64,000 nucleotides of DNA, taken from contig NZ_JAGQDG010000007.1 in assembly GCF_018069865.1 (NCBI RefSeq), positions 124,001-188,000 of the forward strand, written 5' to 3'. The stretch is from Ideonella paludis (GTDB taxonomy: Bacteria; Pseudomonadota; Gammaproteobacteria; Burkholderiales; Burkholderiaceae_C). The translations under genes and the position numbers were made by a program. Position 1 is the first letter of the stretch, and every line of letters begins with the position of its first letter. Shown here in pieces: positions 51,499 to 60,651 of this stretch. The notes under the pieces were generated by a model. The model had not been told where the DNA came from and made no database searches. It saw only the letters and a list, made by a program, of their open reading frames with translations.

Positions 51499-52362
51499 TC
51501 ACACATCAATGGTGGTGATGCGACGGATCAGCATCACCCCGACCACTTCGAGCACCACAATCACGGCCAGTGCGATCCAGCCCGGCGTGCTGTGCCACAG
51601 GCCGTGCATGCCTTCGGGCTCAATCTCATTGAGCACCAGCATCAGGGCAATCGGCATGGAGCCCACCACCCAGGCTTGCAGCTTGCCTTGGGAGGTGAGT
51701 GCGTCAATCTTCTCTTCCATCTGCAGCTTGCGGCGCACGGTGTTGGAGGTGCGCTCCAGCGTTTCGGCCAAGCCGCCGCCGGTTTCATTGGCCACCCGCA
51801 TGGCAGACACCACGAGGATGGTGGTGGTCGTGGGCACGCGCCGCGCCAGGTTCGTGAGGGCACTGTCCAGCGGCATGCCCAGGCGGTTTTCGCGCAGCAC
51901 CAAACCCATCTCTTGGCGCAGCGGGGCAGGGGCTTCCTCCACCAGATGATGCAGCGCGCCAGTCAGGCTCAAGCCCGCCCGCAGGCCCCCGGCAATCATC
52001 ATCAGAGAGTCGGGCAATTGCTGGTCAAACTTTTTGAGGCGCGCCGCCCGCATGCGGGCGTAAATGATGCGAGGCATGGAGGCCAACAACACCAAGCCCA
52101 GCATCGCCAACAAGACGCTGTCGGTGATCAGCCAGACTGCCAGCGTGCCGGCAATCATGGCAAAAAGGTTGATACCGAAAGCCGCCTTCGGGTCGAGAGA
52201 GAGGAAGAGGTCGCGGGTGTGGGACTGGGTCAGCCGGGTGAAGCGATTCTCGTAGGCATCAATCGCCTTGGGGGCGTGTTGAATCACCAGCCACGCCGCC
52301 GCCGCCGCCGCGGCAGCCGCCGTCAATGCCACCAAGACCGGGATCAACCAATCGGCATTCAT
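51499..52362 (-). CDS. tadB: Tad pilus inner-membrane platform protein TadB
   Basis: 287 residues. It has an N-terminal helix (LVALTAAAAAAAAAWLVI), two helices near residues 67-100, the F-type core QQLPDSLMMIAGGLRAGLSL and VSAMRVANETGGGLAETLER, and a C-terminal helix. Overlaps tadA by 4 bases. Confidence 0.9.
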   Translation of the reverse strand: MNADWLIPVLVALTAAAAAAAAAWLVIQHAPKAIDAYENRFTRLTQSHTRDLFLSLDPKAAFGINLFAMIAGTLAVWLITDSVLLAMLGLVLLASMPRIIYARMRAARLKKFDQQLPDSLMMIAGGLRAGLSLTGALHHLVEEAPAPLRQEMGLVLRENRLGMPLDSALTNLARRVPTTTTILVVSAMRVANETGGGLAETLERTSNTVRRKLQMEEKIDALTSQGKLQAWVVGSMPIALMLVLNEIEPEGMHGLWHSTPGWIALAVIVVLEVVGVMLIRRITTIDV

Positions 52363-54302
52363 GTCAGTGCTCCAGACGATGCACTCTCTTGCAGCGGCTC
52401 TGCATTTTGGGCCAGCGCCAGCTCTTCAGAGGCGGGGGCAAACAGACGCAAGTCCAACGCGCCACCGCGCGCGTTCAGGTCTTCGTAGAAGGTGGGAATC
52501 ACATCGCAGCCGGTGTAGTAGCCCCGCACCTTGCCGGCTTTGGGATGGCCTTCAGGGTAGTAGCCGCGCTGCATGAACAAGAACAAGTCTTGCATCTGGA
52601 AGCGGCCGCTTTCCATGCCACTGATCTCGGTGATGTGGGTGATGGCCCGGGTGCCGCAGGCGAATCGCGTTTGTTGGACGATGATGTCCACGGCGCTGGC
52701 AATCTGCTCGCGGATGGCCGGCAAGGGCAAATCTGCGCCCGCCATCAAGATCATGGTTTCCAAGCGGGCCAAGCCGTCGCGGGGCGTGTTGGCATGCAAG
52801 GTGGTCAGCGAGCCTTCATGGCCGGTGTTCATGGCCTGCAGCATGTCCAGGGCTTCGGCGCCCCGGCACTCGCCAATCACGACCCGGTCGGGCCGCATGC
52901 GCAGCACGTTCTTGACCAGGTCGCGGATGGCCACGGCGCCCTTGCCTTCGGCGTTCGGCGGTCGGGCTTCCAGGCTGATCAAGTGGTGGTGGTGCAGCTT
53001 CAACTCAGCCGCGTCTTCGACCGTGATCACCCGTTCGCTGTCCGGGATGAAGTTGGAGAGGATGTTCAGCAAGCTGGTTTTGCCAGAGCCCGTGCCGCCC
53101 GAGATGATGATGTTCTTGCGGGCCTCGACGCAGACCTTCAAAAAGCGCAGCATCTCTGGGCTGATGGAGCCCAGGTTCACCAAGTCTTCCCCGGTCAGTT
53201 TGCGCTTGGGGAACTTACGAATCGTGATGGCCGAGCCATGAATGGCCAGTGGCGGAATGATGGCGTTGACCCGCGAGCCATCCTTCAGGCGCGCATCCAC
53301 CATGGGGCTGGATTCGTCGATATGGCGCCCCAGCGGCGCCACGATGCGCTCGATCACGCTGATCACGGCCTTGTCGCTGGTGAAGCTCAAGGGATAGGGA
53401 TGGAGCTGGCCGCGCCGCTCGACATAAATGCTGTCGTAGCGGTTGACCATGATTTCGCTGATGGAGTCATCCAAGAGCAGCTCTTCCAGCGGCCCCAAGC
53501 CAACGGCTTCGTCAATCACCTGCTTGCGCAACAGGGCCGGGTTGAGCTGCGGCGGGATCTCGTCCGCCACGCTTTCCATCACCCCATCCATCAGGCTGGA
53601 CGCCTCGCTGCGCAGACGCTCGTCGGTCATCGAGGAGACATCGCGACGCCGCAAGTCCATGCTTTCAATCAGCAAGCCATGCAGGCGCTTGCGCCATTCA
53701 AACTCCAAAAGCTTGAGCGGGTTGTTGGCCGCTTCTACGCGCGCAATGGGGGCCGTGGGCGCCAGCGCCTGGGGCGCAGCCATCGCCGCCGTGGCCTGAA
53801 GGGGGGCTGCCGCACGTGCCATCGGTGCGGACACCGGCGCTGCGGGCGCCGCGAGCAAAGACTGATCCTGAGCGCGGCGGCCGAACTCGGCGGCACCGCG
53901 CAAGTCTTCAGCCGTGAGCTGATTGCCGTGCAGGTGGTCGCTGGCTCGACGCGCCAAACGGCGGGTTGAGGCCAGGCTGTCTGCCGGTGCTTGCCAGGGC
54001 GCGACTTCCTGGGCACTGGCCAAGAGCTTGAGCCGGAAAGGCCCGATGACGATGCGATCGGCGACGCTGAGCGGGCCGTATTGCAGGTCAATGCGTTGGT
54101 CATTGACCTGCACGCCCCCAAAGGCGCCCAGGTCTTCAATGAAGACGCCCGACGGTGTGTTGAAGAGCCGCGCGTGCTCGCGGCCGATGCGCCAGTTGTT
54201 CAGGCGCAGATCGCATTCACTGCTCTTGCCGATGATGCAGTCATCCGCCACCGCAATGGCGCTGGTCTGCCCATCGGGCCGGGTCAGCTCAATGTTCATC
54301 AT
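52359..54302 (-). CDS. tadA: TadA/CpaF secretion ATPase with N-terminal FHA domain
   Basis: 647 residues, about 200 longer than usual TadA. Residues about 15-95 form an FHA domain (CIIGKSSECDLRLNN, RIGREHARLF, GVFIEDLGAFGGVQVNDQRI). An Ala/Pro-rich linker runs to about residue 185, and then the CpaF ATPase follows, with Walker A IIISGGTGSGKTSLLNIL near residue 400, Walker B-like RPDRVVIGECRGAEALD and GSLTTLHANTPRDGLARLE. It powers Flp pilus assembly. The fused FHA should bind a phosphothreonine peptide, tying pilus assembly to Ser/Thr kinase signalling. No tadZ/cpaE gene is present in this locus. Confidence 0.93.
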   Translation of the reverse strand: MMNIELTRPDGQTSAIAVADDCIIGKSSECDLRLNNWRIGREHARLFNTPSGVFIEDLGAFGGVQVNDQRIDLQYGPLSVADRIVIGPFRLKLLASAQEVAPWQAPADSLASTRRLARRASDHLHGNQLTAEDLRGAAEFGRRAQDQSLLAAPAAPVSAPMARAAAPLQATAAMAAPQALAPTAPIARVEAANNPLKLLEFEWRKRLHGLLIESMDLRRRDVSSMTDERLRSEASSLMDGVMESVADEIPPQLNPALLRKQVIDEAVGLGPLEELLLDDSISEIMVNRYDSIYVERRGQLHPYPLSFTSDKAVISVIERIVAPLGRHIDESSPMVDARLKDGSRVNAIIPPLAIHGSAITIRKFPKRKLTGEDLVNLGSISPEMLRFLKVCVEARKNIIISGGTGSGKTSLLNILSNFIPDSERVITVEDAAELKLHHHHLISLEARPPNAEGKGAVAIRDLVKNVLRMRPDRVVIGECRGAEALDMLQAMNTGHEGSLTTLHANTPRDGLARLETMILMAGADLPLPAIREQIASAVDIIVQQTRFACGTRAITHITEISGMESGRFQMQDLFLFMQRGYYPEGHPKAGKVRGYYTGCDVIPTFYEDLNARGGALDLRLFAPASEELALAQNAEPLQESASSGALT

Positions 54303-54317
54303 GGCTGTGGTCCTGCC

Positions 54318-56333
54318 TTACTGCGCACGCAGCCACTGTGCCCCGACCCAGCCGGTTTGCTCGCCCACTTTGACCGCCACAAAGTAGCCTTTACGGCCCG
54401 AGGGCAAGACTTCGACCACGGTGTTCAGGGGCAAATAGCGCAAGACGCGGCCATCGAATTCAGCGCTGGAGCGCAGAGGCAGGTCGTATTGGTTGACGCG
54501 ATACATGCCCGCCGCCAAGGAGCCATCTCCGTCCACGGGCATACCAGTCAATGGCGTGGTTTCGTTGCGGGGGGCGCGTCGGGCCGCCTCTGCGGCGACG
54601 TCCGCGGCCGTTGGCTTGGCCGCTGCTGCACGCTGTGCAGCCAGGGCTTCGGCGGCCTGGGCGACGGCTTTTTCATTGGCCGCAGCTTGCGCGGCCGCAG
54701 CGGCCGCCGCGGTGGACGCCGCAGTGGACGCCGCAGTGGACGCCGCGGCCGCACTCGGGGTGGCTGCGGGGCTGCGCGCCGGTGTGGCCACAGGTGGCAA
54801 GGCTGCCGCCGCAGAAGGAGAGGGCGCCGGTACGGGGTGGGGCGTCGCCACAGCCACTGGGCTGGCAGGGGAGGTCGCCACGATGGGCGTGGGGGCGACC
54901 AAGGCCGGCTGGGGCAGCGCCGTGGGCTTGGCCTGCACGGCGTTGGCGGGTGGCAGGGTCTCAATGGCGGGCAGGTAGGGCGACTTGCCTGCGTCCTTCT
55001 CCAGCCGCTGGGTTGCGTCTTCCACCCGAGCGCTCAGGGACGAGGTGTGGGCGTCCACGATGGTCGGGGTGACAAACACCACCAACTCGGTTTCGTCATT
55101 CTGGAAGCGCTTGGAGCGGAACAAAGCGCCCAGCACGGGGATGTCGCCCAAGAACGGCACTTTGTCGATGGTGCTGGTGGTCTTGCGTGACAGCAGCCCG
55201 GCCAAGACCATGGTCTCGCCAGCCTTGACGTTGAACTCGGTGCTGGTGCGACGGGTCGACAAGGCGGGGCCGGCGTTTGTGGACAACGAAGTGTCCAGCG
55301 AGCTGACTTCGCTGTCGATCACGGCGCGCACCATATTGTTCTTGTCGACCTGCGGCACGATGTCGAGCTTGATGCCGAAGGGCTTGAAGAAGACGGTTTG
55401 GCCGTTGATGGAGGAGACGGTGTAGGGGTATTCACCGCCGGCCAGGAAGGTGGCCTTGGAGCCGTTGCGAGCCGAGAGTTGTGGCTCGGCCAAGATGCTG
55501 CCTTGGCCGTCACGCACGAGCATGTTCAGCGTGCCCGAAAGACCTAGGTTGACGGCGGTTAAGGCGCGCAAGCTGGAGGTCAGCGAGACCGTATTGGTGC
55601 CCGTGGTGCTGAGATTGGGTGAGCCCGGAATGGCGATGGTCAAGTCACCTGTCGCGCCTCGTTGGAAAGGTGACCACACGCCACCAATGGCCGCGCCGCC
55701 TGCTGCGTTCCACTTCAGACCAATCTCGCGCAGCAGGTTGGAGGGGAACTCCACCACCTTCACGTCCATCATGATCATCTTTTCCCAGCCCAGTTTGCTG
55801 GTGAAATTGACGACTTGCGGATAGCGCTTGCTCAGCTCATCAATTTTGGCCAAGTCCCGGTCGGCCAGGTTGTCGCCCTCGACGATGACTTTGTCGCCAA
55901 TCACCGAGGTGCGGGCATTCGGAATGGTGGCCAGGAAGCCTGCGATCTCTTTGGCCGAGCCACGGGCGTCATTGGCCGTGACGGTGACCTTCATGCCCGT
56001 CATGCGGCCGGCCGCGTCCCAGAACATCATATTGGTCACGCCGGGGGCATTGGCAAACACCAGCACATCGCGCCCATCCAGCACATTGGCAGTCAGCAGC
56101 TGGCCATTGCCCACGGCAATGCGTTTGACGCCAGGGGCCGGGAACAAGCGGGTCTCACCCACATACAACTGCACCTCGGCCTCGGCCACGGCGGCCGGTG
56201 CGGGGGTGGTGGTGCTGCGTGCGGCTGGCGTGCCGGGCGTCTGGGCTTGCAGGCCCCAGGGCAGGCATAAAGCGGCCAGCGCATAGAGAGCTTGGGGAGA
56301 AGCCTTGGGGCGGAGAGAGAAAGAGAACAACAT
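54318..56333 (-). CDS. Tad pilus secretin (RcpA/CpaC) with C-terminal SH3-like domain
   Basis: 671 residues. Signal peptide (ALYALAALCLPWGLQA). The pilus-type N-domain is at about 48-120 (YVGETRLFPAPGVKRIAVGN); a BON-like region is at about 125-180. The secretin core spans about 235-440 (SGTLNMLVRDGQGSILAEPQ, VDKVPFLGDIPVLGALF-like TIDKVPFLGDIPVLGALF, ETELVVFVTPTIVD). Then follows a long Ala/Pro/Thr-rich linker and a C-terminal SH3-like domain of about 60 residues (RYLPLNTVVEVLPSG, VKVGEQTGWVGAQWL). Standard CpaC proteins end after the secretin core. The linker carries a 12-base tandem repeat. Confidence 0.9.
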   Translation of the reverse strand: MLFSFSLRPKASPQALYALAALCLPWGLQAQTPGTPAARSTTTPAPAAVAEAEVQLYVGETRLFPAPGVKRIAVGNGQLLTANVLDGRDVLVFANAPGVTNMMFWDAAGRMTGMKVTVTANDARGSAKEIAGFLATIPNARTSVIGDKVIVEGDNLADRDLAKIDELSKRYPQVVNFTSKLGWEKMIMMDVKVVEFPSNLLREIGLKWNAAGGAAIGGVWSPFQRGATGDLTIAIPGSPNLSTTGTNTVSLTSSLRALTAVNLGLSGTLNMLVRDGQGSILAEPQLSARNGSKATFLAGGEYPYTVSSINGQTVFFKPFGIKLDIVPQVDKNNMVRAVIDSEVSSLDTSLSTNAGPALSTRRTSTEFNVKAGETMVLAGLLSRKTTSTIDKVPFLGDIPVLGALFRSKRFQNDETELVVFVTPTIVDAHTSSLSARVEDATQRLEKDAGKSPYLPAIETLPPANAVQAKPTALPQPALVAPTPIVATSPASPVAVATPHPVPAPSPSAAAALPPVATPARSPAATPSAAAASTAASTAASTAAAAAAAQAAANEKAVAQAAEALAAQRAAAAKPTAADVAAEAARRAPRNETTPLTGMPVDGDGSLAAGMYRVNQYDLPLRSSAEFDGRVLRYLPLNTVVEVLPSGRKGYFVAVKVGEQTGWVGAQWLRAQ
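54712..54747. repeat. Three tandem 12-base units in the secretin linker
   Basis: GTGGACGCCGCA occurs at 54712-54723 and 54724-54735, and with one change at 54736-54747. Read on the minus strand they encode repeated Ala-Ala-Ser-Thr units in the Ala-rich linker. Unit-number change would alter linker length in steps of four residues without breaking the frame. Confidence 0.8.
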
Positions 56334-56374
56334 GGGGATTCCGGTGCGCAGGGTTGCCTAGAGGGTCAGGGCCT

Positions 56375-57322
56375 TCACCGGCCGGTCGTGCTGGGCGCAG
56401 CCGCAGCGGTAGGGGGGGCATCATTCGGCGCTGCAGAGAGATTGCTCATCACCTTGCCTTGGGAGCTCGATTTGCCGGCGCCGCCATAAAGCACTTGCAC
56501 CTCGGGCGCAGGGGGCGCAGCAGGGCGACCTCTGGGCGCGGCCGAGGGCGCGGTGGGGCCATCTTCCATCAGACTCACATCGACCTCTTCCACGGCGCCC
56601 GCCGGTTTGTCATTGGGGTTGCGCAGCAGCGCCGTGATCTTGCCCATCTCGCGGGCGCTGATCACATTGCGGGCTTGCTCGGGCGTCGTGTTGAGGGTGA
56701 CGGTGGAGTAGCGGCGTGACTCGCCCGTGCGGGGGTCATTGGCCACGCGCTGGCCCGTGGCCATCACTTCGACGCCCAGCAGCACCGGCACTGGCGCAGA
56801 GCGGCGGCCGCCTTGGCTCGTGGTGAGCATCAGGTCGATCAAGTCGCCCGGCTCCACCAAGCCCGAGATGGAACTGATTTCGTCCACTTGCATCGTCACT
56901 GCGCGCCGACCGGGTTCGACCCGGGCCGAGAACGTCGCAGCGCCACCTTGAATCAGGCTGGGTAAGATCATCTCGCCCGCTTTGATGGGATAAGCCAGCA
57001 GTTTGCCTTCGACCCGTTCAAAGTCGCTGGCTTTGAGCGCCAGGGAATGAGCGTACTCCACCGGAATCTCGCGAGCGGCGACCGTTTCAGCGCTGATGGC
57101 GTCGCCCCGGCCCAAGGGGCGCTTGGCCACGATCATCTGTACTTTTTGGCCGCTCTCCAGGTTGGCCTGGGCGGCGATGGCCGCCTTTTGGCGGTTCAAG
57201 TAGCTCAGGCTGAGCATGGCGGACGCGCCACCCAAAACCAGGGCCACCACCAAAATGATCCAGGTGCGCCGCGTGGCGCCCCGGGTGGACTTGAGAGAGG
57301 GGGAGGCGGTGGGTGCGTTCAC
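56375..57322 (-). CDS. cpaB: Flp pilus assembly protein CpaB/RcpC
   Basis: 315 residues. An N-terminal transmembrane helix (WIILVVALVLGGASAMLSL) is followed by a SAF domain (KRPLGRGDAISAETVAAREI; AGEMILPSLIQGG) and the RcpC-type region (VDEISSISGLVEPGDLIDLM; TLNTTPEQARNVISAREMGK). The tail is Pro/Ala-rich. It works with the secretin at the outer membrane. Upstream of the secretin gene by 41 bases. Confidence 0.9.
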   Translation of the reverse strand: MNAPTASPSLKSTRGATRRTWIILVVALVLGGASAMLSLSYLNRQKAAIAAQANLESGQKVQMIVAKRPLGRGDAISAETVAAREIPVEYAHSLALKASDFERVEGKLLAYPIKAGEMILPSLIQGGAATFSARVEPGRRAVTMQVDEISSISGLVEPGDLIDLMLTTSQGGRRSAPVPVLLGVEVMATGQRVANDPRTGESRRYSTVTLNTTPEQARNVISAREMGKITALLRNPNDKPAGAVEEVDVSLMEDGPTAPSAAPRGRPAAPPAPEVQVLYGGAGKSSSQGKVMSNLSAAPNDAPPTAAAAPSTTGR

Positions 57323-57371
57323 AACAAAAGCTCAGCAAAAAATGTGCAGGACAAACCGGAGCGGTGCGGCC

Positions 57372-57569
57372 CTAGGTGGGCAAAGACAAGGCATAGCTGA
57401 AGCGCTTATAGGCTTCTTGAAGGGCGGCGAACATTTGGTCTAACACGGAGACATTGCCGTCATAAGGGATCAGCAAGATCACAGAAAAGGCCGCCAAAAC
57501 AATCACATATTCGACCATGGTCTGCCCTTGCTGGGCCTGACGGGAGCGGAATTTCATACCTCGAATCAT
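57372..57569 (-). CDS. Small second pilin-like protein of the tad operon
   Basis: 65 residues; a start at ATG 57557 gives 61. The leader QAQQGQTMVEYVIVLAAFSV has glycine followed by QTMVE, with Glu at +5 and a hydrophobic helix, which is the class III/Flp prepilin pattern. The mature part is very short (DGNVSVLDQMFAALQEAY). It could be a minor pilin. It begins 5 bases after the preceding gene, and 49 bases separate it from cpaB. Confidence 0.75.
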   Translation of the reverse strand: MIRGMKFRSRQAQQGQTMVEYVIVLAAFSVILLIPYDGNVSVLDQMFAALQEAYKRFSYALSLPT

Positions 57570-57574
57570 CTGGC

Positions 57575-58315
57575 TTAGCCTCCGGCAACAGTGACTAAAA
57601 ATACAGCGGTTTGTCCCTGCGGTTCCACAGAAATGGTGGCCGTGGCCTCTTTGCCATCGCCGCGAAAAAACAGCAATTCACCGGGCGCCCCAGCATTTTG
57701 GCGCTCAGCGCTGGTTTGCCGCTCCAGCGCATAGCCTTCGCCTTTGAGCATACCTACTAAATGGCTTGAGTTGATCGCGATGGAGCTGGTATTCGTGAAG
57801 AGTAGCTGCATACTTTTGCGCGCGCCATCCACACTCGTGCTGTGGCTCTTGATCACCGAGCCCAGAGGCAGCCGATCTTGCAGGCGACCGAGCCTGGCGC
57901 GGTAATCGTCGCGCATTTCAGCGGCCGCGCGCATATCCGTGATGCCAATCACCCCCCGGCAGCCCGGAAAAGTCGCTTCAATCTGCACGGTGACATAAAA
58001 ACCGTCCAGATACTTGGCTAAAACCATGGTCCGGCCCTGGGCACTGCGTGCCACTGGTGGCCCTAAGCTTTTCTCGAACCAGGCCGTGACCGCACCGGGC
58101 TTGTCCGGGCTGGCAAAGCCGAACATGCGCATGGGCGTGCCGTTGTGGATCATGGGGCCGCCCATGTCCTGCGCCACAGCGCGCGGCGGGAGCTTCACCT
58201 CGGGCCACGCCCAAGCCGTGCCACCCAAACCCCAGAGCAAAGTGACCAGCAGCGCTGTGCACCAAGCCCGGCGCAGCCCATGCCCAGCAGACCCTAAGAG
58301 ACCCCAAAAATGCAT
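57575..58315 (-). CDS. Exported protein of unknown function in the tad operon
   Basis: 246 residues from ATG 58315; the frame is open upstream to 58402 but would overlap the TadE-like gene. A signal peptide is clear: basic GLRRAW, hydrophobic CTALLVTLLWGLGGTAWA, cleavage before WP (about residue 41). I recognise no domain. Visible features are alternating beta/helix segments and one cysteine in the mature part (FPGCRGVIGI). Between the TadE-like and small pilin-like genes with gaps of 28 and 5 bases, so a part in pilus assembly is likely. Confidence 0.6.
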   Translation of the reverse strand: MHFWGLLGSAGHGLRRAWCTALLVTLLWGLGGTAWAWPEVKLPPRAVAQDMGGPMIHNGTPMRMFGFASPDKPGAVTAWFEKSLGPPVARSAQGRTMVLAKYLDGFYVTVQIEATFPGCRGVIGITDMRAAAEMRDDYRARLGRLQDRLPLGSVIKSHSTSVDGARKSMQLLFTNTSSIAINSSHLVGMLKGEGYALERQTSAERQNAGAPGELLFFRGDGKEATATISVEPQGQTAVFLVTVAGG

Positions 58316-58343
58316 CACAGGCAACAAGCGCAGTGCGCGCGGC

Positions 58344-59225
58344 TTAATTCGGCTTCTTGCGATCGGGCGGAGCGACCTCCTGCCAAAAATCGAGTTTGCC
58401 AATCTCCGGTCCCTTGATGCGCCCAGAAGCTTCGACGTCCGACACCACTTGGCGGATCGTGTCAGACGTGTATTGGGTGTATTGATTGGCGAGGTTCAGC
58501 CCTTGAGAGGGAAACACCCAGGCAAACACATCGCCTTCTTGGGTGGCCATTTGGCGGATGACCTGGGCTGGGTCTTTGGCCGTCCAGGGTGAGGTGAGCG
58601 TGGTGGTTCGAGCGGACAACTTCATGTCCAGGGTGTCGAAGGGCGAGAAGCTGGACTCCATGAAGCCAGGCGTGCGAGAGGGCAATTTGTTCAGGCTGAC
58701 TTCCACGGTGGCCGTGAACAGGCCGCGCCCTTTCAAGCCGATGTACTTTGGCGCCATGCCACCATTGGCGAAGGCATCGCGCCCTAGAGCATCTTTGCCA
58801 AAAAAGTCTGTCGAGGGGTCAAAGCCGCCAGCCGTACCAGCACCTTGGCCGGTCGGTCCGTACTTGATGGTCACTGCCGCACTGGGGTTGCTCAGCAAGC
58901 GTTGGTTGGCGGGGTCGGTCCAATTCACTGGCCCAGTGGCGGGGCTGGCGGGGTTGGAGACGATTTTGCTGTCGTTCTCGCCAAAAAACCGGTTCTGCAC
59001 CTCGCGAGCCAGTACATCCTCGGGCCGCCAATTGCCGGAGTCGTCCGACTGGGTGCGAGCCTCAAACGCCACATAGCGGCTGGCCATCTGAGTTTGATGC
59101 TGCACATCCTGATACTTGGCGATCAGGGGCATCAAGAGCAGAAACGGCACGATGACGCCGGCCAAGAGGATGATGAACTCGGTCATCGCTTGGCCATGGG
59201 GGCGGTGGGTCGTTCGCAGCGTCAA
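58344..59225 (-). CDS. TadE-like pilus assembly protein
   Basis: 293 residues. HRPHGQAMTEFIILLAGVIV is a prepilin-type leader (glycine, then QAMTE with Glu at +5), followed by a hydrophobic helix and a long periplasmic domain rich in Asn, Gly, Pro and Ser. It overlaps the TadG-like gene by 4 bases. Confidence 0.8.
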   Translation of the reverse strand: MTLRTTHRPHGQAMTEFIILLAGVIVPFLLLMPLIAKYQDVQHQTQMASRYVAFEARTQSDDSGNWRPEDVLAREVQNRFFGENDSKIVSNPASPATGPVNWTDPANQRLLSNPSAAVTIKYGPTGQGAGTAGGFDPSTDFFGKDALGRDAFANGGMAPKYIGLKGRGLFTATVEVSLNKLPSRTPGFMESSFSPFDTLDMKLSARTTTLTSPWTAKDPAQVIRQMATQEGDVFAWVFPSQGLNLANQYTQYTSDTIRQVVSDVEASGRIKGPEIGKLDFWQEVAPPDRKKPN

Positions 59226-60607
59226 TTGATGCCTCCAGCGCCTTGCAAGCCGCGGGCGGCATCCACTTCGCCCTTGGCATCGGCCAGGCGGGTGTGCCAG
59301 TAGGGATTGAAGAGGTTGGGGCGCTCTTCGGCGTTGAAGTACTTGTTCAGCCGGGCGGCACCGTCGCGCCGGAAAAAGGTTTCCGTCTTGGCCACGGCCA
59401 CCATCTCACCGGCATTGCCTGCAGGCTGGGCTTTGTAAGCATTGAGCTTGGGGGTGGTCTTGATGCTGGAGCGCGCCTCTGAGGTGGCGGTGTCGCTGAT
59501 CTTGCGCATCACGCGGATGCCAAACACCATGCGCGCCTTCTCATCCTGCTCATCAGGCGTGAGCTTGGGATCTTGCAGCAGGTCGAAATAATCGGGGATG
59601 CCCGAGTAACCACTGCCGCCAGAAGGGCCATTGCCAAAAGAGTTGCGCCCAAACAGCAGCTTGCGGCGCTGGGGTGTGCTGCAGTCTTCAAAGCTATAGA
59701 ACTCCTCGACCAACTCGTCTTCAGAGGTCCAGCGTGCAAAGCCCGGTTTGCCGGGGGCGTCCAGGTTGCCGGCCTCGGCGTCTTCGGTGATCCAGGTCTT
59801 GCCGCGCCGGATCAGCTTGTCGGTTTGGCCTGCACAAAACGTGCTGTTCACCGACATCTCCCAGTCGCGCATCATGGGGGTGGTGTCGGACGTTCCTGGC
59901 TCGCCAATGAAGGGGTCTTGCCGCTGTGCTGCCAACACGCCGCTCAGCATCCGGCCTCGGTCGGTGCCGCTCATGATGCGCACAAAGCCGCCTCCGCCAT
60001 TGCGCCACTCGGCTTCGTCATCCGCAGCGCCCAGGCTGTTGGACAAGGGGTTGGGGTCGGCGACGGGGGGATTGCCTTCGTTGGCGTAGGCGGTTCTCAG
60101 CACCGCGTCAATGGCGTCTTGTCGCGATTGACGCAGTGCCTTGAAGGCGATCAGTTGCGACTGCGAGATGGTGAACAGATTGCGCTGGTCGGACAAGCCT
60201 GTCAGCGCGCCCAGCACACCGCTGTCTACCAGCTCGCCTTGCATTTGCGGCGCATGTCGCTGCGCAGCGGCCACGGGGGCGGCCATCTCAGGGTACTTGC
60301 CAGAGAGCAGCACCACGGCGTCTTCGCCTGCCGAGTTGAGCATGGTCAACCACGATTGCAGGCTGTTCATCTGGGCAATGGCGACCGTGTTGGCCATGAT
60401 GACCCGGTTGCCATAAGCCGTGTAATTCAGGGTTCTGGCGTCCAACAGACCGGCGGCGTACACAGCCGCGTCGGTGGTGTTCACCAGCTTGGTCTTCTCG
60501 CGGATCAGCTGACCCGAATTGAAGACAAAGAAAAGCATTGCGGCGGCCACAGCCGCCACAAAAAGCCCGAAGACCAGCACCTGGCCGCGTTGACTGCTTC
60601 TACGCAT
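59222..60607 (-). CDS. TadG-like pilus assembly protein
   Basis: 461 residues. An N-terminal helix (GQVLVFGLFVAAVAAAMLFF) after SQRGQ is the TadG-like pattern. KTKLVNTTDAAVYAAGLLDAR follows, the typical start of the putative Flp-assembly TadG N-domain. The rest is a large soluble periplasmic portion without a recognised domain. The Flp pilin gene is 44 bases upstream. Confidence 0.8.
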   Translation of the reverse strand: MRRSSQRGQVLVFGLFVAAVAAAMLFFVFNSGQLIREKTKLVNTTDAAVYAAGLLDARTLNYTAYGNRVIMANTVAIAQMNSLQSWLTMLNSAGEDAVVLLSGKYPEMAAPVAAAQRHAPQMQGELVDSGVLGALTGLSDQRNLFTISQSQLIAFKALRQSRQDAIDAVLRTAYANEGNPPVADPNPLSNSLGAADDEAEWRNGGGGFVRIMSGTDRGRMLSGVLAAQRQDPFIGEPGTSDTTPMMRDWEMSVNSTFCAGQTDKLIRRGKTWITEDAEAGNLDAPGKPGFARWTSEDELVEEFYSFEDCSTPQRRKLLFGRNSFGNGPSGGSGYSGIPDYFDLLQDPKLTPDEQDEKARMVFGIRVMRKISDTATSEARSSIKTTPKLNAYKAQPAGNAGEMVAVAKTETFFRRDGAARLNKYFNAEERPNLFNPYWHTRLADAKGEVDAARGLQGAGGIN

Positions 60608-60651
60608 GGTTTCTCACTGTAGAGCAGCCAAGGGCCACGGTGCAAAGCCTC

